DNA of 12,103 bases from DATLAN01 sp035527455 (lineage in GTDB: Bacteria > Planctomycetota > Planctomycetia > Pirellulales > Thermoguttaceae): contig DATLAN010000138.1 of NCBI GenBank assembly GCA_035527455.1, forward strand, positions 1-12,103, given 5' to 3'. Positions 6,013 through 12,103 of the stretch are shown piece by piece; the first letter of the stretch is position 1; each line of letters begins with the position of its first letter. The notes beneath the pieces were generated by a model. The model made no database searches and was not told the DNA's origin. It saw only the letters and a program-made list of their open reading frames with translations. The translations under genes and the position numbers were made by a program.

Positions 6013-6729
6013 CTATTTCTCGGCGGGTTTCTTCGGCGGCTCGACCTTCTTCGGCGGCTCGACCTTCTTCGGCGCCTCGGCCCGCTTCTTGGCCTCGGCA
6101 GCCCGCTTGGCCTCGGCGGCCCGTTTCTCGAGTTCGGCCTTCCGCTTGGCCGCATCGGCCTTCTGCTTGGCCTCGTAGTCGGCCTTCCGCTTGGCGAGCA
6201 TTTGTTCTCGCTCGGCCAGGGCCTTCGCGGCCGCCTCGGCGGCGGACTTCTCGGCCTCGGCGACCCGCTTCGTGACCTCGACCAGCCGTTGCTCGGCGAA
6301 CCCTACGGCGGCTTTCGCCCGCTCGACGTCGCGTTCGGCCATGGCGGCTTGCCCTTTGGCCTCGTAGGCCCGCTTCCTGGCGAAGTAGGCGCTTCTGGCC
6401 ATCGGCGGCAGCTTCCTGAGCGACTCGGCAAACCGGGCTTCGGCCTCTTTGCGGGCGGCGGCCCGTTTGGCGGCGTCGGCCGACGGGGTAGCCGGCTTCT
6501 TGACCTCGACGGGCTTCTTCGCCTCGACGACTTTCTTGGCCTCGACGGCCTTCTTGGCTTCGGCGGGCTGTTTCGCCGCGGCCGGACCGCAGGGCTGCTT
6601 CTCGGCCGTTTTCGCCGCTGCCGCGAGACAGGCCAGCTTCTTCTCGGCGGGCTTCGCGCCATCGTCCGCAAAGGCAAAGCCGACTCCCAGGCAGAGTGCC
6701 AACATCAAGCTCAACGTGATTCTCAACAT
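6013..6729 (-). CDS. Secreted Ala/Lys/Glu-rich coiled-coil protein (TolA-like composition)
   Basis: A 238-residue protein with a signal peptide (hydrophobic 4-20, cleavage expected after FAFA, residue 21). A Lys/Ala/Pro-rich region follows, with VEAKK-type short repeats at about 54-79, then a long charged helix (about 83-218) that should form a coiled coil, and a Pro/Lys tail with two identical KVEPPK units (encoded by an 18 bp tandem repeat). The composition resembles the helical domain of TolA, but there is no TolA C-terminal domain and no membrane anchor beyond the signal peptide, so homology is not claimed. AAGGAG (6737-6742) sits 7 nt before the ATG, supporting the start. Function is unknown; an envelope or periplasmic structural role is only a guess. 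Two Cys (34 and 47) are near the mature N-terminus. The EF-hand gene lies 142 bp upstream on the same strand. Confidence 0.8.
   Translation of the reverse strand: MLRITLSLMLALCLGVGFAFADDGAKPAEKKLACLAAAAKTAEKQPCGPAAAKQPAEAKKAVEAKKVVEAKKPVEVKKPATPSADAAKRAAARKEAEARFAESLRKLPPMARSAYFARKRAYEAKGQAAMAERDVERAKAAVGFAEQRLVEVTKRVAEAEKSAAEAAAKALAEREQMLAKRKADYEAKQKADAAKRKAELEKRAAEAKRAAEAKKRAEAPKKVEPPKKVEPPKKPAEK
6029..6064 (-). repeat. 18 bp tandem repeat (two copies) in the coiled-coil gene
   Basis: Two perfect copies of ttcttcggcggctcgacc (plus-strand view), followed by a partial third copy (ttcttcggcgcc). They encode the repeated KVEPPK unit near the C-terminus. This is a likely site of length variation between strains. 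Confidence 0.75.
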
Positions 6730-6871
6730 TCCGACGCTCCTTCAGATGCAAGGGAAACGGAAAAACAACCAACCTCCTCCCACGCTCGCTCGGCCCCGGT
6801 CCGCCACGGCCTTCTCGTATGATGAATGCTTTCCGGCGGGCCGGGGCTTTCTGCGATTGCTGAGGACGCCG

Positions 6872-7234
6872 CTACTTTTCGGCCTTCTTCTCTCGTTTCT
6901 CGCCCGGCTTCTTCTCCGGTTTCTCGCCTGCCGGCTTCTTGGTCCGCTCCGGCTTGGCCGTGAACTCTTCCAAGGTCAACGCCTTGTCGCCGTTCTTGTC
7001 CAGGGCCTTGAACTTCAGCTCGAGCTTATCGAGCGCCTCGGGCTTGTCGATCTTGCCCTTGATTTCGTCGAACGACAACTTGCCGTCGCCGTTCTTGTCC
7101 TTGGCCTTGAAGACGTCTTCGATGCTCTTCTTCGGCTTCTCCGGCCCTTCCTTCTTCTTGTCGCCGTCTTGCGCCAAGGTCGTACCAACGACGAACAACA
7201 GAGCCAGGGCCGCACTCATCAACAGTCTCGACAT
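6872..7234 (-). CDS. Small secreted EF-hand protein
   Basis: A 120-residue protein with a signal peptide (residues 1-21, cleavage likely in TTLA-QDG) and two EF-hand loops. Loop 1 is DKNGDGKLSFDE (46-57), a complete calcium loop with Asp/Asn/Asp at positions 1, 3 and 5 and Glu at 12. Loop 2 is DKNGDKALTLEE (79-90), which keeps the acidic ligands but has Lys instead of the usual Gly at loop position 6, so it may bind less well. The tail (from about 94) is Lys/Glu/Pro-rich and unstructured. The start is supported by GAGGAG (7242-7247), 7 nt upstream. Small secreted EF-hand proteins are numerous in planctomycetes; their partners are mostly unknown. It is likely periplasmic or extracellular and may bind Ca2+. 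The next gene on the same strand is the coiled-coil protein, 142 bp on, so co-transcription is possible. Confidence 0.88.
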   Translation of the reverse strand: MSRLLMSAALALLFVVGTTLAQDGDKKKEGPEKPKKSIEDVFKAKDKNGDGKLSFDEIKGKIDKPEALDKLELKFKALDKNGDKALTLEEFTAKPERTKKPAGEKPEKKPGEKREKKAEK

Positions 7235-7660
7235 TGCAGAACTCCTCTACGAAAAGGGAAAAAAGGGGGGAACTACAAACACCCGGCCGGCAAAAGGTAG
7301 GCAAAACACACGCAGTTCAAGGCGGTACCGGCCGAACCGCCGCTAACATCAAACACCGCGCCCGGTGGTAGGTTCCGTCGAGCGCCAAGGTCCAATCGTT
7401 TTTCGGGGGGGCGATTGTACCGGGTTGGTGTGTCACCGGCGCTCGATAGCATATTCGTTACCGGATGGTCCGTTGGCAATAACCCGGATGGATTTGTCGC
7501 CCAGACAGTGATGGCCCCCACTATGCTGCAACTATGGCCAGTCTGAATGTCGTCACGTCCCCCGAGAGGGTCCGCCGCTCGATTCCGCTGCGTGGTTTCA
7601 ACGGGGCCGGGAAATGATTGCCCGGTAGCCATCCCCCGTTTCGACCCATGCGGCGGGAAG
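7235..7660. other. Gap without a recognised gene
   Basis: Between the divergent EF-hand and POT genes. Long open frames here are antisense extensions with no ribosome binding site or family signature. The stretch holds the EF-hand ribosome binding site, a short inverted repeat GGCGGT/ACCGCC (7321-7341), and CAATCG/CGATTG arms flanking a run of seven G (7393-7417). The 13-mer gggggggcgattg from that run recurs at 10611-10623. I see no RNA gene. Confidence 0.5.
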
Positions 7661-7690
7661 TTGACAGTCTCCGCGCATACGGCATAGAAT
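7661..7690 (+). promoter_or_regulatory. Strong sigma70-type promoter for the POT gene
   Basis: A perfect TTGACA at 7661-7666 and TAGAAT at 7685-7690 with an 18 bp spacer. The transcript start is expected near 7697, with a leader of about 65 nt to the ATG at 7762. Confidence 0.65.
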
Positions 7691-7761
7691 ATTGACTTTT
7701 GTGAACCGAAATAAGCCCGGTGCTCACTCGTCGGGCCGAGCCGCACAGCAGAGCAGCTTCC

Positions 7762-10533
7762 ATGTCCACAAGCAACGTTCAAGACCATCCCCAGTCGGAG
7801 ACCCTGTTCGGTCATCCCACCGGTTTGTTCACCCTCTTCTTCGCCGAGATGTGGGAGCGATTCTCGTACTACGGGATGCGTGCCCTCTTGGTCTTCTACA
7901 TGATCAAGGGATTTCTCGGTTACAACGACAACGACGCGTACGGCGTCTACGGGGCGTACACGGCGCTGGTCTACGCCACGCCGTTCATCGGCGGGATGCT
8001 GGCCGACCGCTTGCTCGGCCGGCGCCAGGCCGTCGTGCTGGGCGGCTTGCTGATGGCCGCCGGGCACCTGGCGATGACCGTGGAGAACGAGACGGTCTTC
8101 TTCATTGCGCTGGCGTTGCTGATTTGCGGGAACGGCTTCTTCAAGCCGAACATCTCGACGATCGTCGGCGGGCTTTATCCCAAGGGCAGCGCCAAGAAGG
8201 ACGCGGGCTTCACCATTTTCTACATGGGGATCAACCTGGGAGCCGCCATGTCGCCGGTGATCTGCGGCTACGTGGGCGAGACCTACGGTTGGCACTACGG
8301 GTTCGGCCTAGCCACCGTAGGGATGCTTCTGGGGGTCGCCGTGTTCGTGGCCCCGACGCGTCTCACCCAGTCGTTGATCCTCGGCGGTGCGATCGCCTCG
8401 GCGGTTGCCATGCCCTTCCTGCAAGACACCTTGCTCCAGCTTGGGGTGTGTATCCTTTTGTCGATAGCGTTGGCGGCCGCCGGTTTCATCTCCTTCGTAG
8501 CGTTAGGGCGCGGGGGCCTGCCCGAGGATGCCGGCAACCCGCCGTCCGAAGAACGTCTGGCAAGTCCTGCCTTTCCGCAGTTGCGGGAGAACGCGGTGAC
8601 GTATTACCTGGCGATCGTCGCGGGCATTCTCGCGCTGCAACTCGTGGCGGAGCCATCGTCCTTGGAGGGGTGGATGCTCGCCGGGGTGGCGGCGGCGGCG
8701 ATCGTCCTGCCGTGGGTTTCCGCCCGCTACGCCGTGTTCGTCTGTGTGGCCGGGGCCATTCCGACGTTCGTATTGCTCGTTCAGCGCAACGAAGTCGCCG
8801 GCTCGCTCTTGTTGGTGCTCGGCGTGTTGGCGTTCGGATCGCTGATCCGCGAGGCCCTGCGGTCGAGCAAGATCGAACGCCAGCGGATGTACGTCGTGCT
8901 GATCCTGATGTTCTTCTCCATGCTCTTCTGGGCCTTCTTCGAACAGGCCGGCAGTTCGGTCAACAACTTCACCGACCGCAATATCGATCGCGTGGAGGAA
9001 GATCGCGTAATCACGGAAGCCGACTTCGAAACCGTCAACGAGTTCTCCATGGAGTTCCGCATCCCGCTGAAAACGGACGACGAGAAACTCAAGGACTTGC
9101 CGCTGCTGTCGCAGGAACAACTGGGTTGGAAGTGCGACGAGGAAGTGTTCGAGCGAGTCCGGCGTGCCAAGGCTCGCCAAGAGGCCGAGAAGGAGAAAAA
9201 GGAGAAGAAAGCGGAAGACGGCGAGTCCTCGGTTTCACGGATTGCCGACGCCGTCGGCCAGATCGAGGCGGCGATGAAGAAACTGGAAAAGAAAACCGAC
9301 GGCGACGACGATGAAACGACCGTCTCGGTGCGGGTTGCTCCGAAGAAGGTTTTGGAAGGCGACCCCGCGCCAAAGGACGGCCAGCCGACTTCTGAAGGCG
9401 AAAGCTCTACCCCAGACGACGCTGTCCCGGCCCTGGTCTACACCTTCGAACGGACCGGCGAGACGGAGGAAGCGTTGACGGTACGCTTCGAGGTCTCCGG
9501 CACGGCCACGTTCGTCAAGGAGGACAAGGACGACAAGGACGACAAGGACGACAAGGATAAGGATGCCGAGAAGGACGCCAAGAAGGATAAGGAGAAGACG
9601 GACTACACCCAGAAGGGAGCCGATTCGTTCGCCAAGAGTTCGGCAACGGTGACGATCCCGGCAGGGGCCTCGGAAGCCACCGTGACGATTATCCCGGAGC
9701 CCGACGAAAAGCTGGAAGAGGACGAGACGGTCGTGCTGACCGTCGCCTCGGGCGCAGATTACGAGTTGGGCGACCGCAGCAAGGCCACCGGTACGATCCA
9801 GAACGACGACAAGATCTTCACGATGACCCACCTGTCGATTCTCCGTGACGAGGCCAAACGAGACGAAGCCACCGACGAAGATAAGGTGCTCACCTGGACC
9901 GTGACGAAAGAGCACCTCGACATGGGAGTGGGCAGCGCCGAGATTCCCGCTTCCGTGTTTCAAGCCGCCAACCCCATCTTCATTATCCTCTTCGGCCTGG
10001 TTTTCAGCGCGCTGTGGGCCTTCCTGGAGACGTGGGGCTTGGAACCCAGCACACCGGTCAAGTTCGCACTGGGCCTGGTTCAGCTCGGTTTGGCATTCGG
10101 TGCCTTTTGGTACGGGGCCCAAATGGCCGACGAACGCGGCATGGTCGCGATGTACTGGCTGTTGTTCGGCTATCTGCTGCAGACCACCGGCGAACTGTGC
10201 CTCTCGCCCGTCGGATTGGCCATGGTCACCAAGCTTTCGCCGGGCCGGATCGTCAGCACGGTGATGGGGGCCTGGTTCCTGGCCACCGCCTTCTCGAACT
10301 ACCTTGCCGGCATCATCGCCACCTTTACCGGCGTGTCGCACGGAGAGGAAGGCGAGCAGGTGATCCCGCCGCCCAGCGAAACCGTCAACTTGTACGGGGA
10401 CGTCTTCGGCACGATTGCGCTGACGGCCATCGCCTCGGGGCTGATCTGCTTCGCCCTTGCGCCGCTGTTGACCCGCTGGATGCACTCCGACGTGGAAACG
10501 GAAGAAGAGGCGGAAGCCAAGGATGAAGCGTAG
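7762..10533 (+). CDS. POT-family peptide transporter with an inserted Calx-beta domain
   Basis: A 923-residue proton-coupled oligopeptide transporter of the inner membrane. POT hallmarks are E-M-W-E-R-F-SYYG (residues 29-37; the ExxER proton-coupling motif on TM1), FYMGINLG (153-160), FWAFFEQAGSS (389-399, TM7), IPASVFQAANP (728-738, entry to TM8) and TTGELCLSPVG (808-818, TM10 with Glu811). Bacterial members are usually about 450-550 residues. The excess is an insertion at about 404-727, in the TM7-TM8 loop, which the usual topology puts on the periplasmic side. It contains a charged coiled-coil-like part (about 455-512) and then a Calx-beta domain (about 519-684), recognised from ALTVRFEVSGTATF, DYTQKG, ATVTIPAGASEATVTI, ETVVLTVA and ATGTIQNDD. 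The Calx-beta domain is itself split by Asp/Lys-rich repeats (585-613). The ATG at 7762 is preferred to the GTG at 7720 because POT similarity starts just after it; the ribosome binding site is weak. The whole frame is open, so this is not a frameshift or assembly join visible here. The peptide substrate is inferred from the family. Confidence 0.92.
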   Translation: MSTSNVQDHPQSETLFGHPTGLFTLFFAEMWERFSYYGMRALLVFYMIKGFLGYNDNDAYGVYGAYTALVYATPFIGGMLADRLLGRRQAVVLGGLLMAAGHLAMTVENETVFFIALALLICGNGFFKPNISTIVGGLYPKGSAKKDAGFTIFYMGINLGAAMSPVICGYVGETYGWHYGFGLATVGMLLGVAVFVAPTRLTQSLILGGAIASAVAMPFLQDTLLQLGVCILLSIALAAAGFISFVALGRGGLPEDAGNPPSEERLASPAFPQLRENAVTYYLAIVAGILALQLVAEPSSLEGWMLAGVAAAAIVLPWVSARYAVFVCVAGAIPTFVLLVQRNEVAGSLLLVLGVLAFGSLIREALRSSKIERQRMYVVLILMFFSMLFWAFFEQAGSSVNNFTDRNIDRVEEDRVITEADFETVNEFSMEFRIPLKTDDEKLKDLPLLSQEQLGWKCDEEVFERVRRAKARQEAEKEKKEKKAEDGESSVSRIADAVGQIEAAMKKLEKKTDGDDDETTVSVRVAPKKVLEGDPAPKDGQPTSEGESSTPDDAVPALVYTFERTGETEEALTVRFEVSGTATFVKEDKDDKDDKDDKDKDAEKDAKKDKEKTDYTQKGADSFAKSSATVTIPAGASEATVTIIPEPDEKLEEDETVVLTVASGADYELGDRSKATGTIQNDDKIFTMTHLSILRDEAKRDEATDEDKVLTWTVTKEHLDMGVGSAEIPASVFQAANPIFIILFGLVFSALWAFLETWGLEPSTPVKFALGLVQLGLAFGAFWYGAQMADERGMVAMYWLLFGYLLQTTGELCLSPVGLAMVTKLSPGRIVSTVMGAWFLATAFSNYLAGIIATFTGVSHGEEGEQVIPPPSETVNLYGDVFGTIALTAIASGLICFALAPLLTRWMHSDVETEEEAEAKDEA
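9523..9558 (+). repeat. 9 bp tandem repeat encoding Asp-Lys-Asp units
   Basis: Four units of gacaaggac, the last ending in t, encode the DKDDKDDKD run inside the Calx-beta domain of the transporter. Further Asp/Lys codons follow to about 9600 without exact periodicity. It looks like a coding microsatellite and should vary in length. Confidence 0.8.
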
Positions 10534-10620
10534 AATGTAAATGGGCCGAGCGAACAATTGAGAAGAAGGCCGCGGAACCGCACGAGGTTGCCGGCAGGCA
10601 CACCGTTGTGGGGGGGGCGA

Positions 10621-10669
10621 TTGACGGCTGTTTCCATGGTCACGAGAATTGATATTCTTGGTCTCGTGA
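10621..10669 (+). promoter_or_regulatory. Possible promoter with an overlapping operator, upstream of the ATPase operon
   Basis: TTGACG (10621-10626), 17 bp, GAGAAT (10644-10649). Overlapping the -10 is a perfect dyad, TCACGAGA (10640-10647) and TCTCGTGA (10662-10669), with a 14 bp spacer. A dyad over the -10 and start site is a classic place for a repressor. TTGATA at 10649 could be a second -35 but has no good -10. The leader would be about 90 nt. Confidence 0.4.
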
Positions 10670-10742
10670 AGCTAAGCTATCTCGGGTGACGTGGCCGCAG
10701 ATGGCGTGCCAAATCTCGACAAACGAAGAGAAGGACAAGCCG

Positions 10743-11864
10743 ATGATCGAGCGGCTCTATCTGGATAACTACAAGTGCTTTGTGAACTTCGAATGGCAGC
10801 CGAAAGCGCTGCAGCTAGTGCTTGGCAGGAATGGGACAGGGAAGACGACGGTCTTTCGCGTCTTGGAGACGTTGCGTGAGTTCGTCGTCACGGGACGCCC
10901 AACAACTGAGGCCTTTCCCACCAGCACGCTCACTGCCTGGGACACACGCTCTGAGCAGACCGTCGAACTTGAATTGACCGGAAACGGCGGCCGATACCGC
11001 TATCGATTGATCGTCGAGCACGAGCGAGGCAAGCAGAGGAGCCGTATCAAGACTGAGCGGCTTCAGTTCGACCAACTCACGTTGTATGAATTCGACGGGT
11101 CGGATGCGCATCTCTTCCACAACGATGGATTACCCGGTCCGAAGTTTCCATTCGATTGGTCGCGATCTGCTATTCCCACGATTCCAGAGCGGCCCGACAA
11201 CCAACGTCTTGTGTGGTTTCGCGACCGCATGGTGCGAGTCTACGTTTTCGCACCCGACCCGTTGGGGATGGAGCACCAAAGTGAGGCCGAAGTGGAAAAG
11301 CCGGATCGGCATCTGAGAAATCTTGTGTCGTGGCTGCGGCATTTGTTGCAAGAATCCGTGGACACGGGAACCGGCTTGCGTGACTGCCTCCGGGAAGACG
11401 CTATCGAGGGCTTCCAAGGCTTCAGGCTGGAGCGGGCCGGCGAGACGTCGCGAGTCCTGAAGTTCGAGTTCGATTTCTCCGAGGACTCCGCGACGAAATC
11501 GACCAATCGTTTCACACTCTCGTTCAACGAATTGTCCGAAGGCCAACGCTGTCTCGTTGCACTGTTTACCGTGCTGTACGCAGCCGTCGGTCCGGACACA
11601 ACACTGTGCGTGGATGAACCGGACAACTTCGTCGCGCTGCGGGAGATTCAGCCGTGGCTGACCCGACTTTCCGACCGGGTACACGACGAGAGTTGCCAGT
11701 GCCTGTTGATTTCTCACCATCCCGAGCTAATCGATTACCTGGCGGCTGATCACGGGTTGCAATTCTTCCGTGAAGACGCCGGGCCCGTTCGAACGAAGCC
11801 GTTCGAGTGGACCGGGGACGATGCGGTCAAAGCGTCGGAGATTGTTGCGAGGGGATGGGAGTGA
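10743..11864 (+). CDS. AAA/ABC-type ATPase (OLD/RloA-like), probable defence component
   Basis: A 373-residue soluble ATPase of the AAA_15/AAA_21 type. The order of motifs is complete: N-terminal strand MIERLYLDNYKCF, Walker A GRNGTGKT (28-35), ABC signature LSEGQ (264-268), Walker B LCVDEPD (288-294) and H-loop ISHHPE (323-328). The middle (about 50-240) is the variable insert of the family, with no separate domain recognised. Such ATPases dimerise around ATP and act as sensors or motors for a partner, as in the OLD, Gabija, RloA/RloB and PARIS systems. It carries no nuclease domain of its own. The ATG at 10743 is chosen because AAGGA lies 7 nt before it and the family N-terminus starts there; a longer frame begins at 10686. 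Its stop is 3 bp before the next gene, so the two are co-translated. GC in its middle (11041-11160) is about 52%, lower than the transporter (67% in 10201-10260), which suggests transfer. Confidence 0.88.
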   Translation: MIERLYLDNYKCFVNFEWQPKALQLVLGRNGTGKTTVFRVLETLREFVVTGRPTTEAFPTSTLTAWDTRSEQTVELELTGNGGRYRYRLIVEHERGKQRSRIKTERLQFDQLTLYEFDGSDAHLFHNDGLPGPKFPFDWSRSAIPTIPERPDNQRLVWFRDRMVRVYVFAPDPLGMEHQSEAEVEKPDRHLRNLVSWLRHLLQESVDTGTGLRDCLREDAIEGFQGFRLERAGETSRVLKFEFDFSEDSATKSTNRFTLSFNELSEGQRCLVALFTVLYAAVGPDTTLCVDEPDNFVALREIQPWLTRLSDRVHDESCQCLLISHHPELIDYLAADHGLQFFREDAGPVRTKPFEWTGDDAVKASEIVARGWE

Positions 11865-11867
11865 GCC

Positions 11868-12103
11868 ATGGCACGAAGAAGGGGCGTAAGGGTAACCGTG
11901 CTCGTTGAAGATCAATCTCTGGAACGTTTTGCCCGCGAAGTCCTTCTGCTATTGAAGTTTCAACGCCGCGAGATGCGCTTCAAGGTGCATCCGGCCGGTC
12001 GCGGCTCGGCAAAGCAGTGGGTGGAAAGACAGTATCCCATTGAAGTGCGAGCGTATCGCGGCAGAGCCAACGCCCAACAGATTGCCTTGCTTGTCGGTAC
12101 GGA
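11868..12103 (+). CDS. Partner of the ATPase, TOPRIM-like start (3' end outside window)
   Basis: The first 78 residues are visible; the frame is open to the window edge. It begins MARRRGVRVTVLVEDQSLERF: a short strand, then an acidic residue (Glu14) and a helix, as in the VEG-x-D/E-x-x-F opening of TOPRIM, RloB, DUF4276 and DUF4435 proteins. The segment GRGSAKQWVERQYPIEVRAYR follows, then a second hydrophobic strand (QIALLVGT) ending at the edge, where the next codon starts GA, so Asp or Glu. That is where the D-x-D of a TOPRIM fold would be expected. The family assignment is an inference from a partial sequence. The 3 bp spacing from the ATPase stop implies a joint operon and a working complex, as in ATPase-plus-TOPRIM nuclease systems. 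Confidence 0.8.
   Translation, partial: MARRRGVRVTVLVEDQSLERFAREVLLLLKFQRREMRFKVHPAGRGSAKQWVERQYPIEVRAYRGRANAQQIALLVGT

Noticed and set aside
5178..6275. 365-residue plus-strand frame across the inverted repeat and panD
   Set aside because: It crosses the repeat element, panD antisense and the coiled-coil gene antisense, and is Arg/Pro/Ser-rich with no domain.
7273..8295. 340-residue minus-strand frame in the gap before the POT gene
   Set aside because: More than half overlaps the POT coding sequence and the promoter. The residue pattern is that of an antisense shadow.
9510..9610. Asp/Lys repeat as a sequencing or vector artefact (FLAG-like DDDDK)
   Set aside because: The repeats are 9 bp imperfect units with mixed codons that blend into neighbouring Lys/Asp codons in frame, which fits a natural coding microsatellite.
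9235..10557. 440-residue minus-strand frame opposite the POT gene
   Set aside because: Antisense shadow without domain signature; the plus strand is firmly assigned.

Overview
The window reads as a stretch of chromosome from a high-GC Gram-negative bacterium, most likely a planctomycete of the Pirellulales type. This is an inference from several signs. Small genes are loosely packed with gaps of 100-480 bp and few operons. There are short secreted Lys-rich and EF-hand proteins, a large kinesin-light-chain-like TPR membrane protein, a POT transporter carrying an extra domain, and interspersed palindromic repeats of the kind seen scattered in such genomes. No rRNA, tRNA, CRISPR array or transposase gene was recognised.

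Left part (1-2850). A secreted protein, probably a beta-helix protein, runs off the left edge on the minus strand; its likely start codon lies inside an interspersed palindromic repeat. Next on the plus strand come a DUF126 protein (swivel subunit of an aconitase-X enzyme, with no large subunit nearby) and a small exported hypothetical protein behind a good sigma70-type promoter. Convergent to these is an MgtC/SapB-DUF4010 inner-membrane protein. A second copy of the palindromic repeat lies in the divergent gap that follows.

Middle part (2850-7660). A membrane-anchored TPR protein of about 749 residues is transcribed from a clear promoter. It faces panD (aspartate 1-decarboxylase, minus strand), and between the two lies a 139 bp element with 30 bp perfect inverted ends that resembles a REPIN or small MITE. 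Behind panD, on the same strand, are two small secreted genes: an Ala/Lys/Glu-rich coiled-coil protein and an EF-hand protein. The gap at 7235-7660 shows no gene.

Right part (7661-12103). A strong promoter leads into a POT-family (proton-dependent oligopeptide) transporter of 923 residues. It carries an insertion of roughly 320 residues between its TM7 and TM8, and most of that insertion is a Calx-beta domain which is itself interrupted by an Asp/Lys tandem repeat. This is the most unusual protein in the window. The window ends in a two-gene operon of visibly lower GC: an ABC/AAA-type ATPase, then (3 bp later, cut by the window end) a protein with a TOPRIM-like start. Together they look like a candidate ATPase-nuclease defence pair.

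Apart from the last two genes there is little sign that the genes act as one system. The layout is mainly single-gene transcription units with their own promoters.
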